64,000 bases of DNA from Lepidodermella squamata (Eukaryota > Gastrotricha): assembly GCA_047495785.1 (NCBI GenBank), contig JBLDXI010000024.1:4464001-4528000 (forward strand), read 5' to 3'. The notes beneath the pieces are model-generated. The model saw nothing but the letters and a program-made list of their open reading frames with translations, searched no databases and had not been told where the DNA came from. Shown here piece by piece: positions 23,501 to 34,500 of this stretch. The first letter of the stretch is position 1. Each line of letters begins with the position of its first letter. The position numbers were made by a program, and so were the translations under genes.

Positions 23501-26500
23501 TTTTGGAGCAGATCTTCTGATCTCACCAAGCACTATTGAATTCTCGGACATCTTCGCCAATTTCGCTTTGCTTGTCTCGGACAACGCATTCGTTCTCGCG
23601 TTCCAAGTAGCCGCTGTAATGTTCTTTATAATTGGAGTTATTGTCGTATGGCGATTCGACAAACTGGACATTAAGGAGTGGGCCTTCATGCCTCTGAAGA
23701 GCAATAAGCCATACGAGACGCACAAATATCTCGTTTCCGTCGATCATTTCGGCGTTAAAAATCATCATCTGACGCCTGTGGTCCTACTTCGAGCTTACGG
23801 TGACATCAGCGATACTAACTGGCGGGTCCTCGAAGATTGCGAAAGGGAAACGAATTTCGACGGAAGAAGACCGGCCAATTTCATGATGACCACAACCTTA
23901 CCAATTGGCCACATCGAGGCAATTGAAATTCGACTGCACAGCCGATTCAGAGCGCCACATGGCAGCAAGCCGCTTCAGATGCAAATAGACAAAGTTGTCA
24001 TGGTCGACATTGAGAAGGAACAGAAGTTTGTTTTCTTGACCAAAGCTCTCATGAAAAGTGGAGAGATGAAGTTCAAAGAGCTCGCAACGGAAGATGAGAT
24101 CAAAGGCTTCAAGTACTTGGTCAGCGCTCATTCTCGAGTTGGCTTATTCAGCTCTCACCCGTGGCTATCGATCGGGAGACGCCCCCTCCCAAGTAACTGG
24201 ACCAGATGCGAACGGCTGGCTTGTGTTGTCAGTGCTCTATTCATGGCCATGCTGGTCAACGCAATGTTTTACGGGAAAGAGAGCAAATCACCCCGAGTCG
24301 GCGTCAATATCGGAGGATTCTTCCGCCTGTCCTGGTTTACAATCTACACGAGCTTCATCGGATGTGTCATCGTCATCCCTCCAACTGCCATAATGGCCTT
24401 CATTTTCAAGCGAATTCGACGTCGATCGGCTGAGAATAGCCAATACACTACAATTTTCAACGTGGCACTGGGATTGAAGCGACGAGATGCCGATAGCAAA
24501 GAAAAGAAGCCTTTTCAGCTTCCGTACTATTGTGCCATCATCGCATGGATTTGTAAGTTTCTCAGCATAGAATTTCATTGCTTGCATTTCGTTTACTCTT
24601 AGTGGTCGCTGGTTGTGTTGGAGCTTCGTCCTTCTTCATCGTCATGTACAGTTTGATGTGGGGCAAAGAGAAATCGTTGCAGTGGCTCAGTGGAATGGTC
24701 ATGAGTGTTGTTCAGGACATAGTTCTCATCCAAACAGTCAAAGTCGCATTGCTGTCTGTCTGCAGTTCAACTTTGCTGTCTCTGCCTGATGACGGCCTTG
24801 ACATTGGCAAGATGGCATTCTCTAAGAAAAGCTCTAACAAGAAGACGGAGCTCTTCAAGCGAATGCGGAACATCATCGGAGGGATTTTCCACCACATCAT
24901 TTACGTCGTCGCATTTGCTATCGTAATCTCAGCGACGCAGAACAGGCTAGCCTATCAACAAATCGGGGACTTGAAGCCATTAGTGGAGATGCCTACTGTA
25001 CCTCAGATGGGTGTGATAAATGACTACAGCCAGATTTATTCGTGGTTGAATTACAACCTTCTGCCGCAGTTTTTCACTGCAAACCAGCTGAGCAAAGGCT
25101 TGAAATTCAATTCGAAAAATATCTATCAAGTGTTAAACCATGATGTGGTAGTTATCGGTCCCGTTCGCTTGCGGCAACAACGAGTCCGATCTGGTAAGTA
25201 AGCCTTAATCAGTGTTTCCTTAACCAGCTTTACTTGAGCATTTTTGAATTTAAACACCAAAACGGCTTGCTGCGTGCCCTGAAATGCATCCCATACACAT
25301 ACAAATTGAAGATCCCAACTGCATTACGACCCTTACATAATTCTAGTTCATCATGGGGAACCTAAAACTGAAAAATATTCCTCCCTTTCTCGCCCTAATT
25401 ATTTGCTGTTTGATAAGATATTTAGAAAACTGATTCGCTAAATCAGTGGACTCTCTGAGAAACCGAATGTTCTGCACTAAAGAGATTACTCAAAAAGCAA
25501 ATGACACTAAAATAAATGGCACATTAACAGTACACCTTGAAACAATAACACCTTAATAGCTGTGCGGTCATCAACGAGCTTTACAACGAGTTAACATTTG
25601 ACCTTTTATATATAGCTATAGATGTAATATTGGCCTGGCCGAAGAAGCCCACCTTAGCATCTTCAATCTTCAATCCCCACTAATAATGTTGGAATAATAT
25701 AAATTGCTGATTTAAACACCACCAAATTTGATGTAAATGCCTCAATCAAGGTCTTGAGGATACTTGAGGACACTTAAACAAACTGAAAGCCAAATGATTC
25801 TCATTATTACCTTAATTTAGCTCCATGTTTCTTGGAGACTTCGGCGATTCCTCAGTATGTCAAGAAATTCACAGATCTTCTCGTGGTCAATTCAACAACG
25901 TGCCAGAATCAATACGTTGGCCAACTTGGAATTGGAGCGGACACCGAAACGAGGCAGTTTTCGAATTTCAATTGGACTTTTACCGCAGATGCAACTGCTT
26001 GGATGCCAGAGAATATAACGACTGAGCAGTCTCCATGGATTCACCGGGAAGACAGCGGAATTCCCTATTCAGGCTGGCAGGCGACCTACACCAGCGGTGG
26101 TTACTACGTCGACCTACCCGTGAATCTCGCGAAAGCTCAAGCATTCGTTGCTGGGCTTCAGTCCAGAAGATGGCTTGACAATGCAACTTCAGTCCTTTTC
26201 GTCGATTTGGTCTTGTTCAATGCTCAGGTCAATTTGTTCATCGCTGTCAAAGTGGTGTTCGAAGCCTTGAGTGCTGGTGGTATGACCTATCACGCAAGAA
26301 TGTATCCTCTTCAGCTCTATCAATACATCGGGGCTAGTTCGATATTTGTTTTCGCGATTCAAGGCATCTGGATCCTGCTCGTCATCTCGCATCTGGTCAA
26401 GATTTTCATCCAGATGAAGAAGCAGGGGTTCAAAAAATTCCGAAAAGATGGTTGGAACCTATTAGAGCTGTGCCAGATATTGATATCCCTGGCCATTGTA

Positions 26501-27837
26501 GGACTATTCATTGCCCGAATTCTCGTTGTGATGAAAGCCGTTACGAGACTTCAAACCGATCGAACTTCTTTTGTGAATTTCGATCTTCTGGTCAACTGGG
26601 AAGCTTTGATGGCTAACCTGTACGGCATCACTTTTTTCATGACGATGTTGCTCTTTTTCCGCCAACTCACCTTCAACAAGTACTGGTGCATGTTCTTAGG
26701 CACTCTTTCTAAGGGCAAGAATGACGTTCTCTCATTCCTTTTTGTTTTCACACTGATTACAATACTCTTCGCACAACTTGGCTATCTGAGCATGAACACC
26801 ACTCGCGAAGAGTTCCAGAGTTTCAGTGAGTCGATTCTGACCCTCATTCAGAATATTATTGGCGTGAGTGGCTCACTGATGTCACTCAGCTTCACATCGC
26901 GATTCATCATGTTGTTCTGCATGGCTTACTCAACAATCGTCATGTTTTTGGCTGTTCAGGTCTTCATGACAATTATATCGGTTACTTACGGCCAAGTTGC
27001 TGATAATGTTGAGGAAAACACCGACTGGGACCATGAGCTATCAAGCTACATGGCAGAGCAATTGTCATCAATTGTTACGAAAGCTCACGCGAAGCAAGAA
27101 AAAGCTTCGCCAAGTTTCAGACCTGTTGGAGAACGCAACTTTGCTAAACGTAAGCCCTTCTAGAAGTAAAATTGCCTTTTTAACTTCATTTTACAACAGT
27201 CGAACTTTCCATCCACCGCTTTTCTCGATTCATTGAGACGCGAATCGCAGACGAAACTTATGAAAGAGTGACGAAACGCGAACGTTGCCTAATGCATTGG
27301 ATGGACATGAAGTTGCGTGCTGTAAGGCTACAAAGATTGATGAAACACGAGCACCGTCAGGTACCCGCAGCCATCAACACCTCGATGAAAATCAATGACC
27401 CCAAGCTGTTCATGCATGTGGACAAAATTGTCACACAACAAGGTCATTTCTCCAAGAATGCCGAACCACCACGACGTCTTGAGCCGATTCTTCTAGATTG
27501 GTCCAATCAGATGAAGCCAGATAGCAATGCCAAGCCACCTATCTTGTCGAAGCAAATTGGCATGCCTCAGATCGCCAAACCGGCAATGCCCGACATCACC
27601 TTCAAAGACAAGCCTGCCAAAAAGGAAAGCCCATTCGAAAAACCACCAGCTCCAAATCTCTCACATAAAGGATTGCCTGTTAAACCGCAAGACATTCCAG
27701 GTCAGACATCGCTGTTTGGCATGCTCTACCCTAGTAAGAAGCAGCCGGGCAGTTTGCCAGTCGGGCCAGTTCGTGGAATGTACGACTCTAAGAAACAGGG
27801 CGGTAGCAGTCAATTGAATCCCTACCCCACGCATTAA
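8514..27837 (+). CDS. Copy B: fibrinogen-domain polycystin-1-like receptor channel (31 exons, 3672 aa)
   Basis: Predicted type I-entry, 11-TM membrane protein with a very large extracellular part and a cation-channel C-terminal half, most like the polycystin-1 family. Exons: 8514-8562, 8615-8731, 8784-8936, 8986-9081, 11686-11877, 11932-12123, 12179-12286, 12342-12440, 12498-12626, 12683-12691, 12743-13041, 13092-13323, 13383-13796, 13847-13946, 15333-15365, 15422-15543, 15596-16273, 16324-16469, 18372-18480, 18536-18934, 18986-19153, 19205-20692, 21154-21255, 21309-21410, 21462-21563, 21623-21832, 21887-22407, 22461-24552, 24603-25193, 25821-27149, 27200-27837. All introns are GT-AG, and phases and total length (11019 nt) are consistent. 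The start is chosen because [14 protein letters not shown] is a good signal peptide joined in phase to the first EGF. Introns 4, 14 and 18 are enlarged by inserted repeats compared with C and D. Exon joins are inferred from sequence, without transcript data. Confidence 0.88.
9616..10497. mobile_element. Non-autonomous inverted-repeat element (MITE-like) in intron 4 of copy B
   Basis: The left end (9616-9668) and right end (10455-10497) are imperfect inverted repeats sharing GCGCCAAAACA-CCACTTTGAT, GTACTTTAAG and AGCCCAACGT blocks. The interior has no transposase ORF. It is rich in GCGACA/TGTCGC words and contains a second hairpin at 10225-10303. The homologous intron in copy C is only 55 bp, so this is an insertion that arrived after the array had formed, or was lost elsewhere. 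A target-site duplication could not be fixed. Confidence 0.6.
10225..10303. repeat. Near-perfect hairpin inside the 9616-10497 element
   Basis: Arms of about 32 nt (AGTGTCGCGCG, one mismatch, GGCTAATTTTTATATGAAA) face each other across a 17-nt loop containing a direct repeat of GGAATATGAAA. The arms are almost identical, implying recent formation or structural constraint. Confidence 0.7.
12743..13323 (+). other. Copy B F5/8C (discoidin-like) domain plus one Cys-rich module
   Basis: Exons 11-12, residues about 382-558. Discoidin hallmarks are visible: a GW-x-P segment (LGWAPVN), a hydrophobic core strand around [22 protein letters not shown] near the middle, a FPGYDG loop, a [20 protein letters not shown] strand equivalent to the family's IRI-P-x-W-x3-A-LRVE motif, and a closing Cys. 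F5/8C domains bind lipids, glycans or protein partners at cell surfaces. A small C-x-GTG-x-C-x3-C-x-CPVGY unit follows before FReD-1. Confidence 0.7.
14076..14774. mobile_element. Second GCGACA-rich inverted-repeat element in intron 14 of copy B
   Basis: Left end AAGCTAGGTTCACGGACA (14076 on) and right end, read in reverse complement, TAAGCTGGGTTCACGG (up to 14774) form terminal inverted repeats. Both are followed inward by TGTCGCG-type words like those in the 9616-10497 element, so the two are probably related non-autonomous families. The element contains an (ATT)13 microsatellite. The same intron in copy C is 58 bp and in D 56 bp. Confidence 0.55.
14487..14525. repeat. (ATT)13 microsatellite
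   Basis: Thirteen perfect ATT units, inside the element at 14076-14774. The poly-Ile, poly-Tyr, poly-Leu and poly-Asn open frames seen across it on both strands are artefacts of this repeat. Confidence 0.95.
16763..17709. mobile_element. Inverted-repeat element in intron 18 of copy B
   Basis: The left end reads TGATACCGTCATTTGGGG (from 16763) and the right end in reverse complement reads TGATACCGTCAGTTGGGG (up to 17709). Both continue inward to GGGGCTAT-CGGACG. The word GGGGCTATTCGG recurs in the middle (about 17166) and forms a 13-bp-arm palindrome at 17570-17603. No transposase is encoded. The corresponding introns in C (56 bp) and D (49 bp) lack it. Confidence 0.55.
17424..17518 (-). other. 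tRNA-like sequence, degenerate (tRNA pseudogene or SINE head)
   Basis: On the minus strand a box-A-like TGGTCAAGTGG and a box-B-like CGTTCGAGTCC are spaced as in a class II (Leu/Ser-type) tRNA. A 5-bp anticodon-like stem with a TCTAGAA loop lies between them. The acceptor ends do not pair and the T-stem has mismatches, so it is not a functional tRNA. Confidence 0.35.
18986..20692 (+). other. Copy B sushi-like linker, FReD-4, PAN/apple and three CCP domains
   Basis: Exon 21 (18986-19153) encodes a half-sushi-like linker ([13 protein letters not shown], then a closing CN). Exon 22 (19205-20692) is a single 1488-nt exon. It holds FReD-4, the most canonical of the four ([45 protein letters not shown]). 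A PAN/apple module follows (APNYQC to YYRNE, with SPELCKTKC and ACSL cysteines). Three CCP/sushi units come next: CGPPPGMM to [11 protein letters not shown] to C, and CADPPVFPN to GICI. CCP and PAN domains are adhesive or complement-type modules. Confidence 0.78.
20693..21153. other. Enlarged intron 22 of copy B, with a CG-alternating hairpin
   Basis: 461 bp, against 54 bp in copy C. It contains the inverted words GCTCTGGCT (20798-20806) and AGCCAGAGC (20823-20831) around an alternating CG run, a potential Z-DNA hairpin. No exon is seen. Confidence 0.5.
21154..22012 (+). other. Copy B second EGF block, six repeats
   Basis: Exons 23, 24 and 25 carry one EGF each (102 nt, phase 1-1), exon 26 carries two (210 nt), and exon 27 starts with a sixth. 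The first unit has [11 protein letters not shown] spacing and the last reads CKNGGIC to W-x2-KDC. Copy C has thirteen modules in the same place and D has five, so this is the most length-variable part of the protein. Confidence 0.8.
22013..24552 (+). other. Copy B stalk, polybasic site, TM1, PLAT-like domain, TM2-TM3
   Basis: Exon 27 ends in an Ala/Ser/Thr-rich stalk. Exon 28 (residues about 2124-2820) encodes the polycystin-1-type juxtamembrane region. A polybasic RKRR (23397-23408, residue about 2436) precedes an acidic spacer. The block [17 protein letters not shown] leads into TM1 (residue about 2500). A PLAT/LH2-like domain (about 2541-2660) follows, recognisable by [35 protein letters not shown] and KVVMVDI strands. 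[19 protein letters not shown] begins TM2 (about 2706), the typical post-PLAT helix of polycystin-1 proteins. The usual GPS motif with C-x-C-x-HLT is absent. Confidence 0.75.
24603..27149 (+). other. Copy B TM4-TM6, polycystin extracellular domain and channel
   Basis: Exon 29 (24603-25193) encodes the TM4-TM6 region ([20 protein letters not shown], then [21 protein letters not shown], then [15 protein letters not shown]) and the start of the polycystin domain ([27 protein letters not shown]). Exon 30 (25821-27149) completes that domain with the family pattern W[23 protein letters not shown] and a SGGYYVDL strand, then the terminal TMs, the pore segment ([20 protein letters not shown]) and the last helix. 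Intron 29 (25194-25820, 627 bp) is long for this gene and contains nothing I recognise. Confidence 0.85.
27200..27837 (+). other. Copy B cytosolic Pro-rich tail
   Basis: The last exon (residues about 3461-3672) encodes an amphipathic basic start ([26 protein letters not shown]), a DPKLF[13 protein letters not shown] box, a Pro/Lys-rich spacer, and the terminal [19 protein letters not shown] box followed by NPYPTH. The boxes are conserved in all four copies while the spacer varies, so they are probable binding motifs for cytosolic partners. No known domain or coiled coil is evident. Confidence 0.7.
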
Positions 27838-29680
27838 ATGAAGTAACTTTGAATTCACGACAAATAATTGGAGCGGTTTATTAATGACATCCAGATTGAG
27901 TGATTTTTTGAACCTATCATCGACGATGCAACTGAACAATGACGTATTGAGCATTTAAACTATTTAAACTATTATAAACTATTTAAACTATTTCCAAATA
28001 AGCATGGTTGCAATAGAGTGTATCAGTGAATTCTACGCGTAAACAGAATAAACAGAAAACTTAATTTTTTTCATTGATGTTGCACCATTGACTTGCACAA
28101 TAACTTCAGTTCCTTTAATTTAAGTTTAATTATTTTGCCGCAAGTGGGTGATAACGCAGTGAGAGCTCTCAATGATATTCATCGAACACAAATTTCTTCA
28201 ATAATTATTAAAGCGGCGCCATACCATTCTTATTAATTTATTAACATCCGTTTTCCGCTGGAATCGATTGCAAAAAAGCCATTCCCTGAGAAATAAGACT
28301 GAGAAAATAATTATTCCAGACATAGAGAACAGTATCCAGAGAATCCTAATTGATAACACTTCTTTGCATTATCCTTTAATTTGTGAATCTGAACAGCTAC
28401 ATCTAAACAGCAGCCCAAGATACTGTAATTTCAACCTCTACGAAAAGATGGCTACAAATATTGATGGGCGATTTTGATATATGCCAATTCGCCTCCATTT
28501 CACTTTTCAGCAAATTTTGAGCTAATTGATTATATTACAAGTTAAAAATCTGTATTTAACAGCCGTGTTCCATTATGTTTCCGCTTTTCCGGGGCAAAGT
28601 CCATCGTCACCACTTGGTGACTTGGCCACTTGTTCGCTTCGACGCTTTCGTACTATGAATGACTATGAAACTTTTTATGGCCTTGCGACTCAGCCGACAG
28701 GCGACCAAGTGACCAAGTCGCCGAGTGCGGTGACGATGGACTTTTACCCGGATAAGCGGAAACATAATGTCAGGCGGAATTCGCTGCAAACGGTTTGCGT
28801 AGCCTGCTAAATCAGGTAAATACAGCAATTCGATAAGAGGCGGAACAATGGAACTATCCCGCGAACAAGAGAAAAGCGTTAAGCCAACCGAAAAACCCAA
28901 GCAAACCAGCTGCAAGTTTATCTTCACACAATTTTATTATATAACATTGCTCGTAATCGATACTACCTTCTACATGGTTACTTTCGCGAGGTTTCGTCAT
29001 TGTTCAGGAAAAATATGGGGCAAACTCGAAAATATCCACAAAAGACAAGCATAAAATGGTTATGAATATGGTAAGCTATGATGATGGCGTCATTCTAATC
29101 TATTGCTGCGATGCGGCAATGGAACCGTAACTAAGGTGGCTGGCTACATACCGTAACTTTCAAAGCCAAACATTTTGAAGGGAGCTGCGCAGTCCTTTTC
29201 TCTTTAATAATATATAGAACGGCGCAGCGCCCGTGGACTGTTTGCCTCCCGCGATAGCTTGCAGACAGCAGACAGACTTCGTTACAACTTCGACAAGCGA
29301 AAACTTTGTTACCAGTAATAATGCCTCTTTGTTTGTAAGCAGTTGAAACCAATTGTTCAATAAAACTGTTCGAATTAAACAATGTGAATGATAAATGATA
29401 AATTTTATCGTTTAAAACGAACAGGTGAAAAATTGATGAGCGGGAGAAAGAAAGTTCGAACAAAGAGATGCGCATATGGTCAATTAATTTCAAATTGTTA
29501 ACGGCTTACAGAGCCACGGGTATTAATGAATAAAAAATAAAGAGACCGCACCGTTGGCATCCAGTTATAATCAAGTTGTTCCCTTTCGTGACGTTTAAAA
29601 GCCGAAAAATCGTTGTCGTTTTCGGGAGCGATGTAAAACTGCCTTATGCTCGACTACATATTTTCCCTTAATTTTGTTAG
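27838..29680. other. Spacer between copies B and C
   Basis: The first 220 bp align with the 3' flank of copy A, except that the AATAAA hexamer of A is changed in B. The rest is AT-rich non-coding sequence with one inverted-repeat element at 28571-28769. No gene is seen on either strand, and the promoter of copy C must lie here. Confidence 0.5.
28571..28769. mobile_element. Short MITE with 64-bp terminal inverted repeats
   Basis: The left arm starts CATTATGTTTCCGCTT and the right arm ends with its complement. Agreement extends over about 60 bp with few mismatches (CCGGG, AAAGTCCATCGTCACC, CGACTTGG/TGACTTGG, CACTTG). Total length is 199 bp with no ORF, which is the structure of a MITE. It lies 0.9 kb upstream of copy C and could affect its expression. 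Confidence 0.65.
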
Positions 29681-31517
29681 ATGGATTCCTGGGTTTGCTT
29701 TGTGCTGATTTTGTCAATCGGCTTTAACAGTATGGCTCATTCAATTTCAAACGCCCTATAAATGTGTGTATGTTATTTTCAATAGCTGCTGAGGGCATGA
29801 CTTGCAGCAATGGCGGCACTGCAACGACCAAATATTGCTATTGCCCCTATCCGTGGGGTGGATCATCCTGTCAAACTTCTGGTAATTTGCAAAATCTTCA
29901 AAACTGATTAGCTTTGATGCAATACTTCATAGGAGGAACCTACTGCGCTACATCGAATTGGTTTGCAACCAATTACCCGATTTGTTACAACGGAGGAACC
30001 TGCAAAACTACCCTTAATTCAAACTGCACCTGCCCACCTGGCTACACTGGTCGTTTCTGTGAAACAGGTTATAAATACCACCTTGTTTCCTCAAATTTAT
30101 TTGACATTAAACCTATTAAAGCTTCCTGTAACCCGCCTTGTCAAAACAACGGAACGTGCAATGTAAGCCTGATGCTATGTAACTGCACAGCTGGCTGGAC
30201 TGGGTCAGCATGTACCTCTGGTTCAGTGACAGTTTCAGAGCCTGGATAAATATTTAAAATTTAATTTTCTATTAGCAATTTGCACAAATCCTTGCCTTAA
30301 TGGCGGTAACTGCACGGCGCCAAATGTTTGCAACTGCACGGCCAACTGGACCGGCGCAACGTGTCAAAGCCCTGTCTGCAGCCCGGCGTGCTCCAATGGC
30401 GGCACTTGCAACAACGCGTTAACATGCAACTGTACTGCTAGCTGGACAGGCCCACGATGCACGATTCGTATATTGCTTGCTAGTTACACGTTACGTTTTA
30501 CAATTTAAAACGCTTTCCAGCTGTCTGTGCATCGCCGTGTCAAAACGGAGGAAGTTGCATCGCCCCTAATACGTGTTCCTGTCCAGTTGGTTGGACCGGG
30601 CCTACGTGCGGGACCTTCACATGTCCAGCAGGGTGCGCAAATGGTGGGACGTGCATAGGCCCGTCAACGTGCACGTGCACCGGTCAGTGGACTGACTTTG
30701 ATTGCAAGACCCGTAAGCTCAGTTTGCTAATCGCTGCTCGGGTGTGAATGGCTTGACTTTGCAGCTATTTGCTCGACTCCTTGCGATAATGGCGGCTCCT
30801 GTGCCGCTCCTGATGTTTGCGCCTGTGCGCCAACTTGGATGGGTGCGACATGCAACACGCCCACGCCTACTGGTAAAATGTTTCATTTTAATCGGATATT
30901 CAGATCTACAGTAGCTTTTATGAAGTAGAAATATAGCAATATAGGAAGTAGGATCTGGGAGAGCTGGGGTAATATCGGTCTCGAGTTTATAAACCAAAGG
31001 ATTCTTCCGGGTTTTTTGGCTTGGCCTCTGGTAATATTCATAGATCTGATGACAGGACCTTTTAGCGCCTGAGGAAATATATAATAGTTTCCGGATTTTT
31101 CCATGCCGTTAAAGATTAATGATGATTGATGATCCTAGTCACAAATTCGTTTTGCTCATTCCTCCAGTTTGCACGGCTAATGGGCAATGTGCAAATGGTG
31201 GCACCTGTACCAATGGATTGTGTTACTGTGTTACCCCGTACACTGGACCAGCTTGCTCTCTTACAGGTTTATAATTTGTTCGAGGAAAGAACGAATAGTC
31301 AAAAGTACATTGCGCGGTGTAGGAACTAACATCTGTTCTCCTAACGGTCTCGATTACCCTTGGTGTTTCAACGGAGGCACCTGCGTCACTGTTGGCTCGG
31401 CCACGCAATGTAACTGTCCGTATGGAGCTACTGGTCGATATTGCGAAAATGGTGAGATCCCTCGCTATCAGAGTTATCTTTATTTACAATTTGCCTTCCT
31501 ATTTCTAGTCACACCCC
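29681..31517 (+). other. Copy C N-terminus: signal peptide and ten EGF-like repeats
   Basis: Exon 1 gives the signal peptide (residues 1-16). Exons 2-9 (residues about 17-366) encode ten short EGF modules, with two modules each in exons 5 and 6. Spacing and exon phase (1-1) are identical to copy B, module for module. The 9-nt micro-exon is 31509-31517. Its downstream acceptor is the AG at 31573-31574: three earlier AG dinucleotides exist, but only this one keeps the frame and matches the discoidin start of B and D. Confidence 0.82.
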
Positions 31518-34500
31518 GTAAGTGAACTTTCAGCCCGTGCAAATTATCATTGCAGTGGAAATTATGCGGGGTAGGATGTGACAGCGATGAAGTTACAGCC
31601 AAGTATAGTTTGTGGGGCGGAAGTCTTGTGAGCTCTACCGGTACGCCGGCAAATGCCCTGTCCACTGTAGGATGGGTACCAAGCATGGCGACGGACAAGC
31701 GATTCTTTTGGGGTTTATCGGTTTCATTTGAAGTCACAATATCTACTATCCAAGTCGGAAATGGCGCAAGTGTTTCGGGTTACGTGACAGGTTATGCCGT
31801 TTCTTTTTACGTGAAGCAAAAAACACTTGGGAGTTTTTACTACCCTGTACTGACAAACCAAGCCGACTCAACCTCCCCCGTCAAGGTGGGCTATTTCTAT
31901 ATTCATGTACAAGCGTAACATGTAATATTTCAGATATTTCCTGGCTATAACGGGGCTACCCCGGGGGTTTCGAAACTCTGCCCAAATATTAGGACATCGG
32001 GCTTGCGTATTTATCCGAAAACTTTCACAGCCACTCCCTATGCCATGACTGTTAAAATTTGGGGATGTTTACCCCACTCTGGGTGTGTTCCCTCCGGCAC
32101 CGGGATTTGCGCATCATCATGTACTTGCCCTGTTGGCTACCGAAGCAGCTATGGTTCCAACTGCGGTTAGTTTCAATCCACGACCAAAGAAAAACCTCGA
32201 ATCAGTGCATTTTCAGATATTTGGAATATGCCGCCGATGGATTGCGAGGACATCTACATGCGCGACCCAACCGCGCAAGATGGCGTATATACAATATACC
32301 CAGCCTCTTTCCCAGCACTGCAGGTGTATTGCGATATGAGCCACGCTGGAGGGGGTTGGACTGTTTTTCAACGCCGCATCGATGGAACAACCGATTTCTA
32401 CCAAACGTGGGCTGCCTATAAAACTGGTTTCGGCAATCTTGCAACCAATTACTGGCTTGGAAATGATAATATAAACCGGCTCACAAACGAGAATTACAAC
32501 GCGCTGTCTCTGCTAGGGCTGTACATAGTGTCTCCGGATGAAGACCGTGGATTGGCTATTCACAAGGATTTCTTTGTAGAGAAAGAAGCCAACAACTATA
32601 GGCTGAATGTAGGGGCTTTGGAGACCGGCGATGCTGGTACGCATTTATTTTCCTAAATCGAAGATATAAAGTTAATTTTGAAACAGGTGACTCGATGACT
32701 TTCCATAGCAACGTAGTCTTTAGTGCAAAAGACAGGGATCAATCGACTTATGGCAACTGTACGGGGCTGTACAAAGCAGGATGGTGGTACGTTTACACTG
32801 AACCTTTTTTGAACCAGGCAAAATCACTATTGATTTTCTATCAGGTACTACAACTGTTACGCTACTAATTTAAACGGGTAAGTCTACTAAGTATATGTGG
32901 CAACTTAACAATTTTTACATTGCAGGCTATATACCTCGGCGAATCCGATCAATACGATGATTTATTATTCATTTAAAGGCTATTATGTTGGAATGACGAC
33001 CGCCCAAATGATGGTTCGAAGAAACAAGCCACAGGACGTCTTGCGCCGTAATCAGTTCCTTAAGTCCGCTAAATCAAATATCCAGAGTTATTTTTTCTAG
33101 TCCCGCCTGCTCCTAAGCCAGTCGATTGCGATGACATATTGAACCGCAACCCGCACTCGCCGAGTGGCATCTACCAGATATATCCAATCGAGTTTACGAG
33201 CCCTGTTTCTGTGTATTGCGAAATGGTTGCACATGGCGGGGGTTTTGTAGTTATCCAGCGAAACAAGAATGATGGCCTTGATTTCAACAAAACATTCGCA
33301 GACTATGCGGCTGGTTTCGGCAACTTGAATGGCTCTTTCTACCTCGGCAATTCACTGATTTACCAACTCGTTAACGCAGGCACGGGCAATACATACAAGC
33401 TGGTCGTTGTTTTGGAAGATAGTTCTGGAATGAAACGTTCGGCAGTTTACACCTCATTCACGTTACTTGACAACGTGGATTATACTCTTTCATTCTCGGG
33501 CTATATCTCTTCGTCTACACTCAGTGAAAACCCCGGAGATTCTCTCGCAACATCAAACAACCAGCCGTTTCAAACCTATGACCGAGCGAAGGGTCGAGTT
33601 TGCGGGCCGAAAAGGCCGGGCGGTTGGTGGTTCAAAGTTCCATCGAACGGCGACCCGATCAACCCAGATTGTTCGGACGCTAATCTGAACGGAAACATCG
33701 GCGACAATACTTGGGAAATGGGTCTGTTCTGGAACACTTGGAAAGGCAAAAATACGTCGCTGGTCTCAAGCACTATGATGATAGCTCCAAGTAATTTGTT
33801 GAAACGCATTTTTAATCTAATGTTTGTTTTTTCTTGATATTATAGACGGCGCCAAGCCTATCGACTGCATGGATGTCTACGCCGGAAATTGGGGAGGTAT
33901 CCGTGACTACTGGATTTATCATCCCGTTGCTGGGCCACTGCAAGTTATTTGCGACTCTCTAAATTACGTCACTGGCACGCCAGGATGGACTGTAAGTTTA
34001 CGAAATTCAGCAAAGATGAATATGAATATGAATTTTCCATGAACAAGGTGATCCAACACCAAGTAAATAACGCCACTTCATTCACAAGAACTTGGGAGGA
34101 ATACAAGAATGGATTCAGAGTTGCTCCGTTCTCTGTGACGAAAGACTATTGGATAGGTAAATAAGCCGATAGAAAATTATATATATTCACTTACTTCCTG
34201 ATGCCAGGTAACGAGAATCTGTACAAGTTGACGAAAGATGGGGCTTACCAGCTGGTTGTGCGAGTTATACTTAAAAATGGGACTGAACTTCGAGCTTTCT
34301 ACGGCGATTTCCATGTCAGTGGTGAAGATGATGGCTACAGGCTCTTCGTCGCAAACTATCAAGGCACTGCGGGGGATATGCTATCATCTAAACACAACTT
34401 CAAGCAATTTTCAACCTCCGATCGAGGCACTGCTGCATACTGCTTTTCAACCTATTCGATCACCGGTGGGTGGTGGCTACCCGATGACTGTTCATTCGAC

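Noticed and set aside
29131-29493. Minus-strand 120-codon frame upstream of copy C
   Set aside because: No domain, no splice context and no conserved counterpart upstream of B or D. Composition looks non-coding.
31518-31574. Apparent frameshift at the start of the discoidin domain in copy C
   Set aside because: Using the first possible AG acceptors leads to a stop or the wrong phase, but the AG at 31573-31574 gives the same junction as in B and D and an open frame. No pseudogenisation is needed.
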